A stretch of 32,396 nucleotides of DNA. Origin: Nocardioides sp. GTDB lineage: Bacteria > Actinomycetota > Actinomycetes > Propionibacteriales > Nocardioidaceae. Shown piece after piece: positions 8,159 to 15,479 of this stretch. The notes under the pieces are model-generated. The model was given only the letters and a program-made list of their open reading frames with translations, did no database searches and was not told the origin of the DNA. Position numbers and translations under genes: made by a program. The stretch lies in NCBI GenBank assembly GCA_025965125.1, contig JAOPXM010000238.1, forward strand, positions 1-32,396. The letters run 5' to 3'. Positions within the stretch are counted from its first letter, which is position 1. Each line of letters starts with the position of its first letter.

Positions 8159-8170
8159 CCAGTCAGTAAC
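8155..8170. promoter_or_regulatory. Palindromic operator candidate (GTTAC-N6-GTAAC)
   Basis: GTTACCAGTCAGTAAC is a perfect 5+5 inverted repeat with a 6-nt centre. It overlaps the proposed -10 of the DUF4442 gene, where a bound repressor would block initiation. The TTAC...GTAA form recalls TetR-family sites in front of fatty-acid genes in actinobacteria, but the regulator is not identified and no TetR gene is in the window. Confidence 0.4.
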
Positions 8171-8236
8171 CTGTCGGCGCACCTGGCAACCGTCGGCTCC
8201 GCTGCTGGCGGTTCGCGATGATCCAGGTCCGTTGGT

Positions 8237-8500
8237 TCAGGCGAGCGAGAGGAAGAACCTCTCCAGCCTGGCCAGGTCCTCGTCGGAGACGGCCCCGTCG
8301 TGTGCGCAGCGGCGGAGCTCGACGGCGATGAGCGCGAACCCGGCCCGGTCCAGCGCCTTCGAGACGGCCTTGATCTGGGTGACCACGTCCTCGAGCTCAC
8401 GGCCCTCCTCGATCATGCGCAGGACGCCGGCGAGCTGGCCCTGGGCGCGCTTGACCCGGTTGACGATGGCTGACGTGACGATCGGGTCGTCGCCCTGCAT
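8237..8500 (-). CDS. CsoR/CstR-family (DUF156) regulator with one of the two key cysteines missing
   Basis: An 87-residue all-helical regulator of the CsoR/RcnR/CstR family, which binds DNA as a tetramer and senses Cu(I), Ni/Co, formaldehyde or persulfides. The hallmark helix NRVKRAQGQLAGVLRMIEEGRE is followed by EDVVTQIKAVSKALDRAGFALI. It is closest to the CstR/persulfide-sensor type by pattern. The position equivalent to Cys36 is Leu (GRELEDVV), the usual His61 position is Glu, and only Cys65 (ELRRCAHDG) remains. ATG 8500 is preferred because AGAAGG lies 8 nt upstream and the length then fits the family; a TTG at 8530 would add ten residues. A GC-rich palindrome upstream may be its operator. 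No cognate transporter or sulfur gene is adjacent, so the target is unknown. Confidence 0.85.
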   Translation of the reverse strand: MQGDDPIVTSAIVNRVKRAQGQLAGVLRMIEEGRELEDVVTQIKAVSKALDRAGFALIAVELRRCAHDGAVSDEDLARLERFFLSLA

Positions 8501-8554
8501 CCGGCGTGCCTTCTTGTCGAGATGGACCAAGCACTTCTAGGTTGGTCACTCCTC

Positions 8555-8572
8555 GATACCCCCGGTGGCATC
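8555..8572. promoter_or_regulatory. Candidate CsoR/CstR-type operator
   Basis: GATACCCCCGGTGGCATC is an imperfect inverted repeat (7 of 9 positions pair) with a G/C tract flanked by AT-richer GAT ends, the general form of CsoR-family operators. It lies 55-72 nt upstream of ATG 8500, a position consistent with autoregulation. The rest of the 8573-8705 gap is GC-rich, with CTCCTC/GAGGAG inverted motifs around 8607-8620 and no gene I can support. Confidence 0.45.
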
Positions 8573-8705
8573 GCGGCGACGGGTACTGCCGGCCTAGGTC
8601 GGCTCCTCGGGAGGAGCTCCCCCCGCTCTTTCCGAGGAGTCGTCCAGGGCCGGTCGCGACCGTAACTCCTTGTCATGCGGCACAACGCACGGCGCACCCC
8701 TCGGG

Positions 8706-9089
8706 TTACGCCCCCAGGACCTCGACCCGGTTGCCGTGCCCGTCGAAGGTGTGGAACCGCTGATAGCCAGGAAATGTGTGCCGCTGGCTCCAGTCGACCT
8801 CGAAGCCAAGGCCCTCCAGCCGCGCCGCAGTTGCCTCGAGGTCCGGCCCGTCGTCGATCAGGAGAGCAGGGTGCGCCTTGCGAGCCGGTGTGAACGGATC
8901 CTCGACCCCGACGTGGATCTCCGCAGCGACGCCGCCCGCCTCGTCGTACGCGCGAAACCACGCGCCACCGCGCTGCGCGAGCTCGGCCGGCTTCTCGACC
9001 TCGGTCATGCCCAGCCCCTCGCCGTAGAACCGCCGCGCGGCCGGCTCGACGCCGGGCGGTCCGGCGACCTGCACGTGGTGCAGGCGCAT
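8706..9089 (-). CDS. VOC-family (glyoxalase/bleomycin-resistance-like) protein
   Basis: A 127-residue protein with the two beta-alpha-beta-beta-beta modules of the vicinal-oxygen-chelate superfamily. It opens RLHHVQVAGPPGVEPAARRFYGEGLGM, continues with WFRAYDEAGGVAAEIHVGVED, and closes with YQRFHTFDGHGNRVEVLGA, where the conserved His near the N-terminus and the final Glu are potential metal ligands. Substrate unknown; members include glyoxalases, dioxygenases and drug-binding proteins. Its start overlaps the stop of the upstream methyltransferase gene (TGATG), so the two are translationally coupled and share the MarR-type promoter region. Confidence 0.85.
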   Translation of the reverse strand: MRLHHVQVAGPPGVEPAARRFYGEGLGMTEVEKPAELAQRGGAWFRAYDEAGGVAAEIHVGVEDPFTPARKAHPALLIDDGPDLEATAARLEGLGFEVDWSQRHTFPGYQRFHTFDGHGNRVEVLGA

Positions 9090-9862
9090 CACTGGCGCTG
9101 GCCCTTCTGGGCGACGACGAAGATGCGCCGGAACGGCAGCACGACGCCGTACGGCCGGGCGGGGTAGGCCTCCGCGAGTCGATGCCTGAACTCGGCCTCG
9201 AAGGAGGGGCGCAGGTCGTCGGGCAGCGCCTGCAACGTGGGACCGGCGCCGGTGCCCGAGACCCAGGTGAAGACGGGGTCGTCGCCGGTCAGGACATGGA
9301 GGTACGTCGTCTCCCATGCGTCGACCGTGCACCCGAGGCCGGCGAGGGCCTCGAGGTAGACGGCGGGCTCGTGGCTGGCCGGGTTGGCGACGTTGCGGGT
9401 GTGTTCGGCGTACGGCGCCTCGGCCGCGAGGTCGCGCCGGATCGTGTGGCTGGGCGCGTCGAAGTTGCCGGGGACCTGGAACGCGAACCAGCCGCCGGGG
9501 CGCACCGCGTCGAGGAGCGTCGAGAGCAGCTCGAGGTGGCCGGGCACCCATTGCAGGGTCGCGTTGGAGATGAGTACGTCGACCGGCTCGTCGGGTCTCC
9601 AGTCCCGCAGGTCGGCGAGGTCGAAGGTGATCCTGGTGTCGGCGGGGGCGGCCGCGATCATCTCGGGGCTCGAGTCGACTCCCGCGATGCGGGCCTCGGG
9701 CCAGCGGTGCTGGAGGAGCTCGGTCAGGGTGCCTGGACCGCAGCCGAGGTCCACCACGGTGGTCGGCGCGTCGGCGGCGATGCGCCCGACGAGCTCGGTG
9801 AACGGGCGGCCTCGCTCGTCCGCGTAGGTGAGGTACCGCTCGGGGTCCCAGGTGTGCGCCAT
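9089..9862 (-). CDS. tam: Trans-aconitate 2-methyltransferase-like SAM methyltransferase
   Basis: A 257-residue class I SAM-dependent methyltransferase; E. coli Tam has about 252 residues. SAM motif I is VVDLGCGPGTLTELL (about residues 36-50), followed by IAGVDSSPEMI and the Tam-type segment SNATLQWVPGHLELL. FAFQVPGNFDAPSH is also typical of Tam. Known role of the family: methyl esterification of trans-aconitate, which relieves aconitase inhibition. ATG 9862 has GAGGAGG about 8 nt upstream; the longer frame to 9952 is dropped. The gene is followed by a coupled VOC gene and diverges from a MarR regulator, with MarR-type palindromes in the shared region. Substrate assignment is by family only. 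Confidence 0.85.
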   Translation of the reverse strand: MAHTWDPERYLTYADERGRPFTELVGRIAADAPTTVVDLGCGPGTLTELLQHRWPEARIAGVDSSPEMIAAAPADTRITFDLADLRDWRPDEPVDVLISNATLQWVPGHLELLSTLLDAVRPGGWFAFQVPGNFDAPSHTIRRDLAAEAPYAEHTRNVANPASHEPAVYLEALAGLGCTVDAWETTYLHVLTGDDPVFTWVSGTGAGPTLQALPDDLRPSFEAEFRHRLAEAYPARPYGVVLPFRRIFVVAQKGQRQ

Positions 9863-9950
9863 CGTGTTGCCTCCTCGGTGGGTTGAGGAGCGGTTGGCTG
9901 CTGGTCGGGGTCGAGCCGGCAACTCTGTTGCAACCAACCGCATCGAAACC

Positions 9951-9966
9951 ATCTTGACATCAAGAT
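9951..9966. promoter_or_regulatory. MarR-type operator 1
   Basis: ATCTTGACATCAAGAT is a perfect 7+2+7 palindrome of the TCTTGA-N2-TCAAGA type bound by many MarR proteins. It contains TTGACA (9954-9959) and lies in the divergent region between the methyltransferase and marR genes, so it could control both. Confidence 0.7.
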
Positions 9967-9988
9967 ATTTCGATCATCTGTCTGAACT

Positions 9989-10004
9989 GTCTCGATGTCA
10001 AGAT
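9989..10004. promoter_or_regulatory. MarR-type operator 2
   Basis: GTCTCGATGTCAAGAT is a degenerate second copy of operator 1: the right half TCAAGAT is intact and the left half has two changes. Its centre is 38 nt from that of site 1, and it lies just upstream of the marR -10, so it fits autorepression. Confidence 0.6.
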
Positions 10005-10019
10005 TCTCGATCCTTCGCG

Positions 10020-10025
10020 TAGACT
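10020..10025 (+). promoter_or_regulatory. Candidate -10 (TAGACT) for marR
   Basis: TAGACT ends 8 nt before ATG 10034 and no Shine-Dalgarno lies between, so marR is probably transcribed leaderless. MarR operator 2 lies 15 nt upstream and would overlap the -35 region. Confidence 0.45.
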
Positions 10026-10033
10026 CGGGTCCC

Positions 10034-10519
10034 ATGCGAGACGAGGTCGACGAGCTGGTCGAGGCGTGGGCGCGCGAGCGCGACGACCTCGACCTCGAGC
10101 CCGTGGCTGTCTTCAGTCGTATCACCCGGCTGTCCCGGCACCTGGACCTGGCCCGCCGTGCGGCGTTCACCGCGCACGGCATCGAGTCGTGGGAGTTCGA
10201 CGTGCTCGCCGCGCTACGGCGCGCCGGGACGCCGTACGAGCTGTCGCCGGGGCGGCTGCTCCGCGAGACGCTGGTGACCAGCGGGACCATGACCAACCGC
10301 GTGGATCGGCTGGCGGCGCGCGGCTTCGTGGAGCGGTACCCCGATCCGGACGACCGGCGCGGCGTGATCGTGCGCCTGACCGCCGAGGGCAAGACGGCCG
10401 TCGACGGGGCGTTCACCGCCCTGCTCGAGGCCGAGAAGGCGCTGCTCACGGATCTGCCTACCAAGGAGCAGAAGAAGCTGGCCGCCCTGCTACGAACCCT
10501 GCTGGCCCCCTTCGCCTGA
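10034..10519 (+). CDS. MarR-family transcriptional regulator
   Basis: A 161-residue winged-helix regulator. Helices before the wing read VFSRITRLSRHLDLARRAAFTAHGIESWEFDVLAALRRAG. The recognition region is PGRLLRETLVTSGTMTNRVDRLAARGFVER, and the wing DPDDRRGVIVRLTAEGK is a textbook MarR motif. The dimerising C-terminal helix runs EAEKALLTDLPTKEQKKLAALLRTLLAP. ATG 10034 is chosen because a TANNNT -10 lies 8 nt upstream; the frame extends to 9995 but that part contains the operator. It very probably represses itself and the divergent methyltransferase/VOC pair through the two palindromes. The ligand is unknown. A 32-nt tandem repeat begins 2 nt after its stop. Confidence 0.9.
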   Translation: MRDEVDELVEAWARERDDLDLEPVAVFSRITRLSRHLDLARRAAFTAHGIESWEFDVLAALRRAGTPYELSPGRLLRETLVTSGTMTNRVDRLAARGFVERYPDPDDRRGVIVRLTAEGKTAVDGAFTALLEAEKALLTDLPTKEQKKLAALLRTLLAPFA

Positions 10520-10521
10520 TC

Positions 10522-10612
10522 GCCGACCTGTCACAAATGGCCCCTCGGAAGGGGCCGACCTGTCACAAATGGCCCCTCGGAGGGGGCCGACCTGTCACAA
10601 ATGGCCCCCAAG
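10522..10612 (+). repeat. Three tandem copies of a 32-nt repeat (direct array)
   Basis: Copies begin at 10522, 10554 and 10586, spaced exactly 32 nt; the third breaks off after about 27 nt. The conserved core is GCCGACCTGTCACAAATGGC followed by CCCTCGGA/G and a run of G. Across each junction the sequence forms a GC hairpin: GGCCCCT/AGGGGCC at 10539-10556, and GGCCCC/GGGGCC at 10571-10588. The array fills the space between the convergent marR and ABC-F genes, so the hairpins might end transcription, but no T-run follows. Two inverted copies with the same 32-nt period lie at 10921-10974 inside the ABC-F gene. Confidence 0.9.
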
Positions 10613-10638
10613 ACACCGTCGAGCCCAGCCGCTCCTGT

Positions 10639-12474
10639 TCACTCCAGCAGCTCCGCCGCCTCGAGCCACTCGACTTCCAGCTCCTCGCGTTCACTGGCGA
10701 GCGCCTCGAGCTGGGAGCCGAGCCTGGCGAGCTCCTCGTAGTCCTGGGCGTGTTCGAGGATCTGGGCGTTGAGCTCGGCCTCGAGCTCGGCGATCCGCGC
10801 GAGCCGCTTGTCGATGCGCGCGACGGCCTTGCGCGCCGTACGTTCCTCGGCGCCACCTACCTTGGCCTTGACTTTGGCGGGTCCGGAGGGGCCAGAACTG
10901 CCGGGTCGACCCGCTTCTGAGGGCCATTCCTGACAGGTCGGCGAGGTTGGGGGGGCCATTTGGGACAGGTCGGCGAGGTGGAGGTCGGCCGCGCGGCGCT
11001 CGAGGTACTCGTCGACGCCCCGGGGCAGCATCGAGATCTGGCCATCGCCGAGCAACGCCCAGACGGAGTCGGTCACGCGCTCGAGGAAGTAGCGGTCGTG
11101 GGAGACGACGACCAGGGTGCCCGGCCAGCCGTCGAGGAAGTCCTCCAGGACGTTGAGGGTCTCGATGTCGAGGTCGTTGGTCGGCTCGTCGAGGAGCAGC
11201 ACGTTGGGCTCGGTGAGCAGCAGCCGCAGCAGCTGGAACCGCCGACGCTCGCCACCGGAGAGGTCCCCGATCCGGGCCGTGAGCCGATCACCGGTGAAGC
11301 CGAACCGCTCCAGCATCGCGCTCGCGGTGACCTCACCACCGTCGGCTGTCTTCGTGATCCGGCGGATTGCTTCGACGGTCGCCAGCACCCGCCCCTCCGG
11401 GTCGAGGTCGTCGAGCTGCTGGGTGAGGTGCTGGATCGCGATCGTGCGGCCGTGCTTGACGCGCCCCGCGGACGGCAAGAGGTCACCTGCGAGCAATGAC
11501 AGCACCGAGGTCTTGCCGGCGCCGTTGACGCCGACGATGCCCACCCGGTCCCCCGGCCCGAGGCGCCAGGTGGCGTGCGAGAGCAGCATCTTCTCGCCCC
11601 GGGTCAGGTCGGCGTCCTCGATGTCGATGACGTCCTTGCCCAGTCTCTGGGTGGCGAACTTCTGCAGCTCCATCCGGTCCCGCGGCGGAGGGACGTCCTC
11701 GATGAGGGCGTTCGCCGCGTCGATGCGGAACTGCGGCTTGGAGGTCCGCGCCGGCGGGCCCCGGCGCAGCCAGGCCAACTCCTTGCGGGCGAGGTTCTGC
11801 CGGCGCGTCTCCGAGGCCGAGGCCTGGCGGCTGCGCTCGGCCTTGGCGAGCACGAACGCGGCGTACCCGCCCTGATAGGCGTCGACGACCCCGTCATGCA
11901 CCTCCCACGTCTGCTGGCAGACCTCGTCGAGGAACCAGCGATCGTGGGTGACGACCACGAGCGCGGACGAGAGGCCGCGGACATGCTGGGCCAGCCAGGC
12001 GACCGCCTCGACGTCGAGGTGGTTGGTGGGCTCGTCCAGCACGATCAGGTCGTGGTCGCCGAGCAGCAGGGCGGCCAGTGAGCAGCGGCGGCGCTCGCCA
12101 CCCGACAGCCCGAGGACAGCGCGGTCCAGCTCGACGCCGGCGAGCAGCACCTCGACAACTTCGCGCATCCGCGGATCGGCGGCCCACTCGTGGTCGTCGC
12201 GGCCACCGAGGACGGCCTCGCGGACGCTGTGGGTGTCGACCAGCTCGTCGCCCTGGTGCAGGTAGCCGATCGGCAGCCCACGCGACATCGAGACCCGGCC
12301 CGTGTCCGGTGGCTCCAGTCCTGTCATCACCTCGAGCAGCGTTGTCTTGCCGTCGCCGTTGCGGCCGACGACGCCGATGCGCTCGCCGGCGCCGATGCCG
12401 AGTGAGACATCGGTCAGCAGCGGACGGACGCCGTACGACTTCGAGACGCGCTCGAGGTTGAGGAGGTTGGCCAT
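10639..12474 (-). CDS. ABC-F family ATPase (Uup-like, duplicated ABC)
   Basis: A 611-residue soluble protein with two ABC domains and no membrane segments. ABC1 has Walker A GRNGDGKTT (37-45), signature LSGGERRR and Walker B LIVLDEPTNHLD. ABC2 has GVNGAGKTS, LSGGERRRFQL and LLLDEPTNDLD. A charged interdomain linker separates them, and a C-terminal coiled coil (about 545-611, ARIDKRLARIAELEAELNAQ) is of the Uup type. ABC-F proteins act on ribosomes or, for Uup, on DNA-related processes; the exact role is inferred. ATG 12474 directly precedes the first strand. Residues about 501-518 are encoded by two inverted copies of the 32-nt repeat (DLSQMAPPTSPTCQEWP), an apparent in-frame insertion in the linker before the coiled coil. 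The gene follows ispE by 52 nt. Confidence 0.9.
   Translation of the reverse strand: MANLLNLERVSKSYGVRPLLTDVSLGIGAGERIGVVGRNGDGKTTLLEVMTGLEPPDTGRVSMSRGLPIGYLHQGDELVDTHSVREAVLGGRDDHEWAADPRMREVVEVLLAGVELDRAVLGLSGGERRRCSLAALLLGDHDLIVLDEPTNHLDVEAVAWLAQHVRGLSSALVVVTHDRWFLDEVCQQTWEVHDGVVDAYQGGYAAFVLAKAERSRQASASETRRQNLARKELAWLRRGPPARTSKPQFRIDAANALIEDVPPPRDRMELQKFATQRLGKDVIDIEDADLTRGEKMLLSHATWRLGPGDRVGIVGVNGAGKTSVLSLLAGDLLPSAGRVKHGRTIAIQHLTQQLDDLDPEGRVLATVEAIRRITKTADGGEVTASAMLERFGFTGDRLTARIGDLSGGERRRFQLLRLLLTEPNVLLLDEPTNDLDIETLNVLEDFLDGWPGTLVVVSHDRYFLERVTDSVWALLGDGQISMLPRGVDEYLERRAADLHLADLSQMAPPTSPTCQEWPSEAGRPGSSGPSGPAKVKAKVGGAEERTARKAVARIDKRLARIAELEAELNAQILEHAQDYEELARLGSQLEALASEREELEVEWLEAAELLE
10921..10974 (-). 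repeat. Two inverted copies of the 32-nt repeat inside the ABC-F gene
   Basis: Read on the minus strand, 22-nt cores at 10974-10953 and 10942-10921 match the core of the 10522 array with 1 and 2 mismatches. They are again spaced 32 nt. Because 32 is not a multiple of 3, the two copies are read in different frames (DLSQMAP, then PTCQEWP) yet the ABC-F frame stays open. With the direct array they form an inverted pair around the ABC-F C-terminal coding segment. Confidence 0.85.
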
Positions 12475-12526
12475 CAGTCGGGACCCCCGACGCGGCGCGA
12501 GCCCAGCGAGTTGGCCGGCGGGCTGG

Positions 12527-13447
12527 TCATACGTACTCCACCAGGTGTGCGCCGGCGACAGGCCCGTTGGCAACGAGTACGGCGGGGTGCTCGCGCCCGT
12601 CGGAGTGGTGGCCCAGCGCGGCGGCCAGGTCGCGGGCGTGGTCGGCCGACTCGCACAGGAACACGCAGGTGGGGCCGGAGCCGGACACGATGCCGCGCAA
12701 CGCCCCCTCCCGCTGGCCGCGGTCGATGAGCCGGCCGAGGTCGGGGCGCAGGTCGATCGCCGGCAGCTGCAGGTCGTTGTGGAGCACCTCGGCCAGGCGC
12801 CGCGGGTCCTGCGACGCCACGGCGTCCAGCAGGGCATCCGCGGACGGTGGCTTCCGGGGCGCGTCCGGGAACATCTTGTCGAAGTGGCGGTAGACCGCAG
12901 GGGTCGACAACCCCTCGTCGGAGGGCACCAGCACCCACCACCAGGTGCCGCGGTCGTCGATCGGCGTCACGACCTCGCCGCGCCCGGAGCCCAGCGCGGT
13001 GCCGCCGACCAGCGCGAAGGGGACGTCGCTGCCGAGCAGTGCGGCGATCTCGAGGAGGTCGTCGTCGGAGGTGTTGGCCTCCCACAGGCGGTCGAGCGCG
13101 ACCAGGGCCGCGGCCGCGTCGGCCGATCCGCCGGCCAACCCCCCGGCCACCGGGATCGCCTTGGTGATCGCGACGTCCCCGGTCATCGGCAGGTTGTGGT
13201 GTGCGGCGAGGAGGGCCGCAGCTCGGTCGACGATGTTCTCGCCCAGCAGGGGGATGCCGGCGACATCCATCCAGCCGGGCACGGTGACGCCCAGGTCCCA
13301 GTCGGTCGACGGCTCCGCGGTCACGTCGTCGCAGAGACCGATCGCCTGGTAGACGGTCGTGAGTGCGTGGAAGCCGTCCTTGCGGAGCGCACCCACCCCG
13401 AGGTGCAGGTTGATCTTCGCCGGTGCACGGACCGTGACCGCGCTCAT
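12527..13447 (-). CDS. ispE: 4-diphosphocytidyl-2-C-methyl-D-erythritol kinase IspE
   Basis: A 306-residue GHMP kinase of the MEP isoprenoid pathway, which phosphorylates the 2-hydroxyl of CDP-methylerythritol with ATP. The N-terminus has [19 protein letters not shown], containing the catalytic-type Lys and His. The ATP loop is [17 protein letters not shown] (about 98-114). The C-terminal [10 protein letters not shown] motif completes the family signature, and the length is normal. ATG 13447 overlaps the rsmA stop by 4 nt (ATGA), showing translational coupling. The rpfB-rsmA-ispE order is conserved in actinobacteria. IPP/DMAPP from this pathway also feeds MiaA. Confidence 0.95.
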   Translation of the reverse strand: MSAVTVRAPAKINLHLGVGALRKDGFHALTTVYQAIGLCDDVTAEPSTDWDLGVTVPGWMDVAGIPLLGENIVDRAAALLAAHHNLPMTGDVAITKAIPVAGGLAGGSADAAAALVALDRLWEANTSDDDLLEIAALLGSDVPFALVGGTALGSGRGEVVTPIDDRGTWWWVLVPSDEGLSTPAVYRHFDKMFPDAPRKPPSADALLDAVASQDPRRLAEVLHNDLQLPAIDLRPDLGRLIDRGQREGALRGIVSGSGPTCVFLCESADHARDLAAALGHHSDGREHPAVLVANGPVAGAHLVEYV

Positions 13448-14316
13448 CGGACGGCCCCCGCGGCGAGGCCCTCGGCGATGCGCACGAACTGCTCGAGGCC
13501 GAGCGACTCACCCCGTGCCATCGGGTCGACGCCAGCGCCGACCAGGGCAGCCTCCGCCGCTTCCGCGGATCCCGCCAGCTCGCGCAGCACGCCTCGGAGC
13601 ACCTTGCGGCGGTGCGCGAACGCCGCGTCGATGACCGCGAACACCGCAGCCCGTGTCGCGGTCGTGGCTGGTGGCTCCCGGCGTGTCCAGGCGACCAGGC
13701 CCGAGTCCACGTTGGGTGCCGGCCAGAAGACGTTGCGGCCGACGGATCCGGCACGTCGTACGTCGGCGAACCAGGCAGCCTTGACCGACGGGACGCCGTA
13801 CACCTTGGAGCCGGGCGACGCCGCGAGCCGGTCGGCGACCTCGGCCTGCACCATCACCAGGCCGCGCTCCAGCGACGGCAGCAGCTCCAGCAGGTGCAGC
13901 AGGACCGGGACGGAGACGTTGTAGGGCAGGTTGGCCACCAGCGCGGTGGGTGGCGGGCCGGGCACGGCGTCGATGCGCATCGCGTCGGCGAGGACCACCT
14001 CGAAGCGGCCCGCCTGGTCCGGGGCGTACGTCGCGATCGTGGCGGGCAGCAGGCCCGCGAGCTTCTCGTCCACCTCGACGGCCACGACACGACCGGCGAC
14101 CTCGAGGAGGGCCAGGGTCAGCGAGCCCAGACCTGGACCGACCTCCAGCACCACGTCACGGTCGGTGACTCCGGCCTCGCGGACGATGCGGCGCACCGTG
14201 TTGGCGTCGATGACGAAGTTCTGACCGCGCTGCTTGGTCGGCCGAAGGTCCAGGTCTGCTGCGAGACGACGCACCTCCGCCGGCCCGAGAAGCCTCGGAC
14301 CGGCGGAGGTGGACAT
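13444..14316 (-). CDS. rsmA: 16S rRNA (adenine1518/1519-N6)-dimethyltransferase RsmA (KsgA)
   Basis: A 290-residue KsgA/Dim1-type methyltransferase that dimethylates two adjacent adenines near the 3' end of 16S rRNA during late 30S assembly. Visible motifs: [18 protein letters not shown] near the N-terminus, SAM motif [23 protein letters not shown] (motif II), and the catalytic motif [17 protein letters not shown]. The C-terminal helical domain includes [15 protein letters not shown] 14316 is used; the frame continues to 14367 but adds a non-conserved leader that approaches the rpfB stop at 14337. It lies 20 nt after rpfB and overlaps ispE by 4 nt. Confidence 0.95.
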   Translation of the reverse strand: MSTSAGPRLLGPAEVRRLAADLDLRPTKQRGQNFVIDANTVRRIVREAGVTDRDVVLEVGPGLGSLTLALLEVAGRVVAVEVDEKLAGLLPATIATYAPDQAGRFEVVLADAMRIDAVPGPPPTALVANLPYNVSVPVLLHLLELLPSLERGLVMVQAEVADRLAASPGSKVYGVPSVKAAWFADVRRAGSVGRNVFWPAPNVDSGLVAWTRREPPATTATRAAVFAVIDAAFAHRRKVLRGVLRELAGSAEAAEAALVGAGVDPMARGESLGLEQFVRIAEGLAAGAVR

Positions 14317-14336
14317 GCTGCGAACAGTAGTAGCCG

Positions 14337-15479
14337 TCAGCGCGGCAGCCCCAACGAGGCGGCACACGCGGGCCAGGCGCCGTAGCCACCCGACGCGTTG
14401 CGGACCAGCGTCGCGATCCGGATCTGCTCCTCACGACTGTTGTTGCTGGGCAGACCGCTGCCGCCGTACGACTGCCAGGTGCCGAGGTTGAACTGCAGGC
14501 CGCCGTAGTAGCCGTTGCCGGTGTTGGTCGCCCAGTTGCCGCCGGCCTCACAGTTGGCCAGGGCGTCCCAGACGGTGCCGCCGCCGGCGTAGTTGGCGGT
14601 GGCCTGCTGCTTGGTGCCGACCTTGACGATCTCGTCGACGGGGGCCCGCAACACCTGCTGGCGCAGGACCTTCCGGACGGCGAGCTCGCCGTTGCGGAAC
14701 GTCAGCCGGTACGTCACGTTGCGCAGGCCGTCGGTGCCCGAGCGCACGACCGTGGACTGGCCCTCGTACATGGAGGAGTCGTCCTGCTCGATGGTGCCGT
14801 AGCCGAGGGTCTCGCCGTCGATGTGCCTGCGCACCACTCGGATGTTGGTGAAGACGACCTTGTCGCCGTCCTTCAGCTCGTGGCCGAAGCCGGGCTTGGC
14901 ATGGTCGAACTTGTCGACCTTGACGCCCAGCTTGGCGAGGGCGTCCTCGACGGTCAGCGCAGCGACCTCGCGGGTCACTGGCTTGTGGGTGCCCACCTTG
15001 ATCGTGAGCTTCTTGGGCGTCACGACCTCGAGGGACAGGCCCCCGCGGTCGATGTTGCCGCCGCGGCTGGTGGACAGCGCGGCACCGCTGAAGGTGCGGC
15101 CGATCTCGCCCAACGCAGAGGACACCTCGGTGGAGGTGACCCAGTAGGTCTTGCTGTCCCCGTCGACGGTGAGCTCGAGGGGCCGTCCGAAGCGGACGGT
15201 GATCCGGCTGCCGTCGGTGATCTTCTCGTCGAGGCCAGGGGCGACGACGTCGTGCTTGCCGATCTCGATGCCCTCGGCATCGAGGGCGTCACCGACGGTG
15301 GCGCCGAGGACGGAGACCTGCTCGGTCTGGCCGTCCAGCGAGAGGGTCACGGACTTGCTGAGGGCGCTGTAGCCGATCGTGGTTCCGGCCACGGCCAGGA
15401 TCACGAGGGTGGTGAGGGTGATCATCAGGGCGCGGCTGCGGCCCATCGTCTTCACCCAGTCAGTGAGCGTGCTACGCAC
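14337..15479 (-). CDS. rpfB: Resuscitation-promoting factor (RpfB-type)
   Basis: From GTG 15479 the product is 380 residues. A short basic N-terminus is followed by one membrane anchor (about 17-37, [21 protein letters not shown]). DUF348-type repeats come next (for example [17 protein letters not shown] and [15 protein letters not shown]), then a G5 domain (about 225-300, [19 protein letters not shown]). The C-terminal lysozyme-like Rpf domain (302-380, [20 protein letters not shown]) has presumed catalytic Glu311 and a Cys310/Cys372 pair able to form the usual disulfide. It would cleave peptidoglycan outside the cell and help regrowth of dormant cells. GGAG lies 4 nt before GTG 15479; ATG 15446 or GTG 15611 are alternatives. 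It sits between tatD and rsmA as in Mycobacterium. Confidence 0.93.
   Translation of the reverse strand: MRSTLTDWVKTMGRSRALMITLTTLVILAVAGTTIGYSALSKSVTLSLDGQTEQVSVLGATVGDALDAEGIEIGKHDVVAPGLDEKITDGSRITVRFGRPLELTVDGDSKTYWVTSTEVSSALGEIGRTFSGAALSTSRGGNIDRGGLSLEVVTPKKLTIKVGTHKPVTREVAALTVEDALAKLGVKVDKFDHAKPGFGHELKDGDKVVFTNIRVVRRHIDGETLGYGTIEQDDSSMYEGQSTVVRSGTDGLRNVTYRLTFRNGELAVRKVLRQQVLRAPVDEIVKVGTKQQATANYAGGGTVWDALANCEAGGNWATNTGNGYYGGLQFNLGTWQSYGGSGLPSNNSREEQIRIATLVRNASGGYGAWPACAASLGLPR

Noticed and set aside
8601-8645. Terminator or small gene in the gap between the VOC and CstR-like genes
   Set aside because: The CTCCTC/GAGGAG motifs leave too short a loop for a stable hairpin, and no open frame with a ribosome-binding site is present.
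10539-10588. Rho-independent terminator between marR and the ABC-F gene
   Set aside because: The GC hairpins arise from the repeat units and no T-run follows on either strand, so they are reported as repeats only.
10522-10612. CRISPR array
   Set aside because: The 32-nt units are contiguous with no unique spacers, and no cas genes are nearby.
12302-13924. 540-codon plus-strand open frame opposite ispE and rsmA
   Set aside because: Antisense to two essential-type genes with intact motifs; low-complexity translation.
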